Below, in pieces: positions 53,999 to 55,344 of a stretch of DNA of 55,344 nucleotides (within the stretch, counting starts at the first letter, position 1; every line of letters starts with the position of its first letter). Made by a program: the position numbers and the translations under genes. The stretch spans positions 46 through 55,389 of the forward strand of contig NZ_AODQ01000016.1 of NCBI RefSeq assembly GCF_000348925.1. Direction: 5' to 3'. A model generated the notes under the pieces. It saw only the letters and a program-made list of their open reading frames with translations. It had not been told where the DNA came from and did not search any database. The DNA is from Cesiribacter andamanensis AMV16 (lineage in GTDB: Bacteria; Bacteroidota; Bacteroidia; Cytophagales; Cyclobacteriaceae).

Positions 53999-54289
53999 AT
54001 GATAAAGACGCTATTCACACTCCTTCTGATCTACATCCTCTACCGGGCGGTGCGCTTTTTCTTCACTGCTTTTATGATGATGTACCGGCAGCGCAAGCAG
54101 GTAAAGTCCATGCTGGACCTAATGCGGCACATGCGGCAAAATCCGCAGCAGGCGCAGCAACAGGCACAGCGGCCCTACCGTCGGGAAGGAGAGGTAGCCA
54201 TTGACTACATACCCGAAGAACCTCAGAAGCCGGGCGAAAAGCCCCGACCCAAAGGTGGCGAATATGTCGATTATGAGGTAGTAAAATAA
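53999..54289 (+). CDS. DUF4834 family small membrane protein
   Basis: A 96-residue protein with one N-terminal hydrophobic segment (LFTLLLIYILYRAVRFFF), then a basic/Gln-rich middle (RHMRQNPQQAQQQAQRPY) and a C-terminal part with DYIPEE and GEYVDYEVVK, typical of DUF4834 proteins in Bacteroidota. Function is unknown. It starts 11 bp after carB, so it is probably co-transcribed with it, and has a terminator right after its stop. Confidence 0.85.
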   Translation: MIKTLFTLLLIYILYRAVRFFFTAFMMMYRQRKQVKSMLDLMRHMRQNPQQAQQQAQRPYRREGEVAIDYIPEEPQKPGEKPRPKGGEYVDYEVVK

Positions 54290-54291
54290 CC

Positions 54292-54326
54292 AAAAGCCCC
54301 GGCCCCTGCAGCCGGGGCTTTTTTTT
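54292..54326 (+). terminator. Intrinsic terminator after the DUF4834 gene
   Basis: A 12-bp stem (AAAAGCCCCGGC / GCCGGGGCTTTT, seven-base loop) followed by a run of T, 3 bp after the stop. Confidence 0.9.
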
Positions 54327-54378
54327 GAGTTTGCCGCACTTAACCAAGGCGGGGGTTCATCCGTTAGAAAACGAAACG

Positions 54379-55158
54379 ATGAAAAACAGCAATTCTACAT
54401 CTGCAGAAGAGAATCGATGGCACCTGCAGGCCGAAGAGCCCCCCATTGATACAGTACAAAAAAGCAAAGGACCCCTTTATATTTCCCTGGGCCTGGTAGC
54501 AGCCCTGGTCGGCAGCTATTTTCTGGTGCCGGGCGTGCAGGAATTTTTTAAAGAAGCCTGGGAGGTGCTTACCAGCGACAATGAGGCGCGCATCCAGGCC
54601 TGGGTAGGGCAGTTTGGCTGGCTGGGTCCGCTGGTGATCATCATTGCCATGGTGCTGCAGATGTTTCTGCTGGTGATTCCCACCCCCCTGCTCATGGTGG
54701 TGTCGGTGCTGGCCTTTGGCCCTGTATGGGGCACACTCATTATTCTGGCGGCGGTCTTTTGTGCTTCCAGCATCGGCTATATGATTGGCGCCTACCTGGG
54801 CCCGCCGGTAGTGGGCAAGCTGCTGGGCAAAAAGGGGCAACGCACCGTAGAAGGCTTTATTGATGACTATGGCTTCTGGGCCATCTTAGTGACCCGCCTG
54901 GCCCCCTTTCTTTCCAACGATGCCATCTCGTTTGTGGCCGGCATGCTGCGCATGGGCTACTGGCGTTTTATTGGGGCTACGCTGCTGGGCATTACCCCCC
55001 TGGCCATTCTGATCGCCTGGCTTGGGCAGGAAAACGATCGTCTCAAGAGCGGCCTCATCTGGGTATCGGTGATCAGCTTTATAGGATTTGTGGGGTATGT
55101 GTGGTGGGACCGGCGGCGGAAAAAACGGATCAGCAACAGAATAAATCCTTCTCACTGA
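54379..55158 (+). CDS. VTT-domain (TVP38/TMEM64-type) membrane protein
   Basis: A 259-residue membrane protein. Four or five helices follow a 45-residue cytosolic leader. The VTT/SNARE-associated signatures are LVIPTPLLMVVSVLAFGPVWG, split over the reentrant loop, SIGYMIGAYLGPPVVGKLLG, and RLAPFLSNDAISFVAGMLRM, which holds the conserved Arg/Pro and Phe/Gly. DedA-family relatives transport lipids such as undecaprenyl phosphate or phosphatidylethanolamine; substrate here is unknown. The ATG at 54379 is used; a longer frame starts at 54325 within the terminator. Confidence 0.88.
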   Translation: MKNSNSTSAEENRWHLQAEEPPIDTVQKSKGPLYISLGLVAALVGSYFLVPGVQEFFKEAWEVLTSDNEARIQAWVGQFGWLGPLVIIIAMVLQMFLLVIPTPLLMVVSVLAFGPVWGTLIILAAVFCASSIGYMIGAYLGPPVVGKLLGKKGQRTVEGFIDDYGFWAILVTRLAPFLSNDAISFVAGMLRMGYWRFIGATLLGITPLAILIAWLGQENDRLKSGLIWVSVISFIGFVGYVWWDRRRKKRISNRINPSH

Positions 55159-55245
55159 TTTTTATAACACTACCTACTACAACTGGCTCGATAATTGCTT
55201 TCTGCAAGAAGACCTTCGATTCTTCAACCAAATCATTTAACACAA

Positions 55246-55344
55246 ATGCAGAAAGCACTTTTATCCCTCTTGCTGGCTTTTGGGCTGGCTGGCGTTACTT
55301 TTGCCCAATCCGATTCGCTTGCCCACTCCAGAGAAGTTGGTTTT
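55246..55344 (+). CDS. Secreted protein, N-terminal fragment
   Basis: The first 33 residues of a protein running off the right edge. It has a clear signal peptide (MQKALLSLLLAFGLAGVTFA) followed by QSDSLAHSREVGF. Family cannot be set from this part. Confidence 0.7.
   Translation, partial: MQKALLSLLLAFGLAGVTFAQSDSLAHSREVGF

Overview
The window is a chromosomal stretch of a Bacteroidota bacterium, most likely from the Cytophagales side of the phylum. The evidence is DUF4270, DUF4834, a type IX secretion (T9SS) C-terminal sorting domain, a Bacteroidota-type geranylgeranylglyceryl phosphate synthase, promoters of the form TTTG-N19-TAnnTTTG, and almost no Shine-Dalgarno sequences. No species call is possible from sequence alone. 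It is gene-dense, GC-rich and mostly housekeeping. I saw no tRNA, rRNA, CRISPR array, insertion sequence or prophage.

Layout. 1-7.2 kb: a truncated ECF sigma factor, a divergent TonB-dependent receptor, and a leftward operon of a short starch-synthase-like glycosyltransferase, a DUF4270 lipoprotein and glmS. 7.2-12 kb: a rightward run of panC, panD, a YbhN-type flippase-like protein, rfaE2 and a membrane zinc peptidase, then an acyl-CoA dehydrogenase broken by one frameshift. 12-19.6 kb: an AraC-type regulator, a leftward group (archaeal-type lipid synthase, small membrane protein, holin-like protein, Na/Pi cotransporter), a divergent PiT-like membrane protein, an M20 amidohydrolase and a SPOR lipoprotein. 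19.7-28.2 kb: secA, dapF, a subtilisin-like lipoprotein protease and the rpsP-rimM-trmD-rplS ribosomal operon. 28.4-34.6 kb: the complete 2-oxoglutarate dehydrogenase complex (sucA, sucB, lpdA), with strong inverted repeats in both internal gaps. 34.6-50.6 kb: the accessory part, with two large secreted BNR/Asp-box paralogues bracketing a set of membrane proteins of unknown function, and a secreted calcium-repeat protein with a T9SS tail. 50.7-55.3 kb: a 40-residue small ORF with a strong ribosome binding site, carB, a DUF4834 protein, a VTT-domain membrane protein and the start of a secreted protein.

The best candidate for an undescribed system is the two-gene unit at 39.3-42.2 kb. One product is a polytopic membrane protein carrying Asp-x3-His-x12-His, and a near copy with x13, in membrane-associated positions. 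The other has the order N-terminal beta domain, two membrane helices, C-terminal domain, with a His at the predicted mature N-terminus and two MH...HLHP elements. This order and the His/Asp spacing resemble the PmoB and PmoC subunits of copper membrane monooxygenases, but overall similarity is not evident and the link is a hypothesis. The other notable signal is a perfect 54-bp palindrome between sucB and lpdA.

Start codons were moved inward from the longest open frame wherever the longer version added a non-ATG or non-family N-terminus. These cases are stated in the entries.
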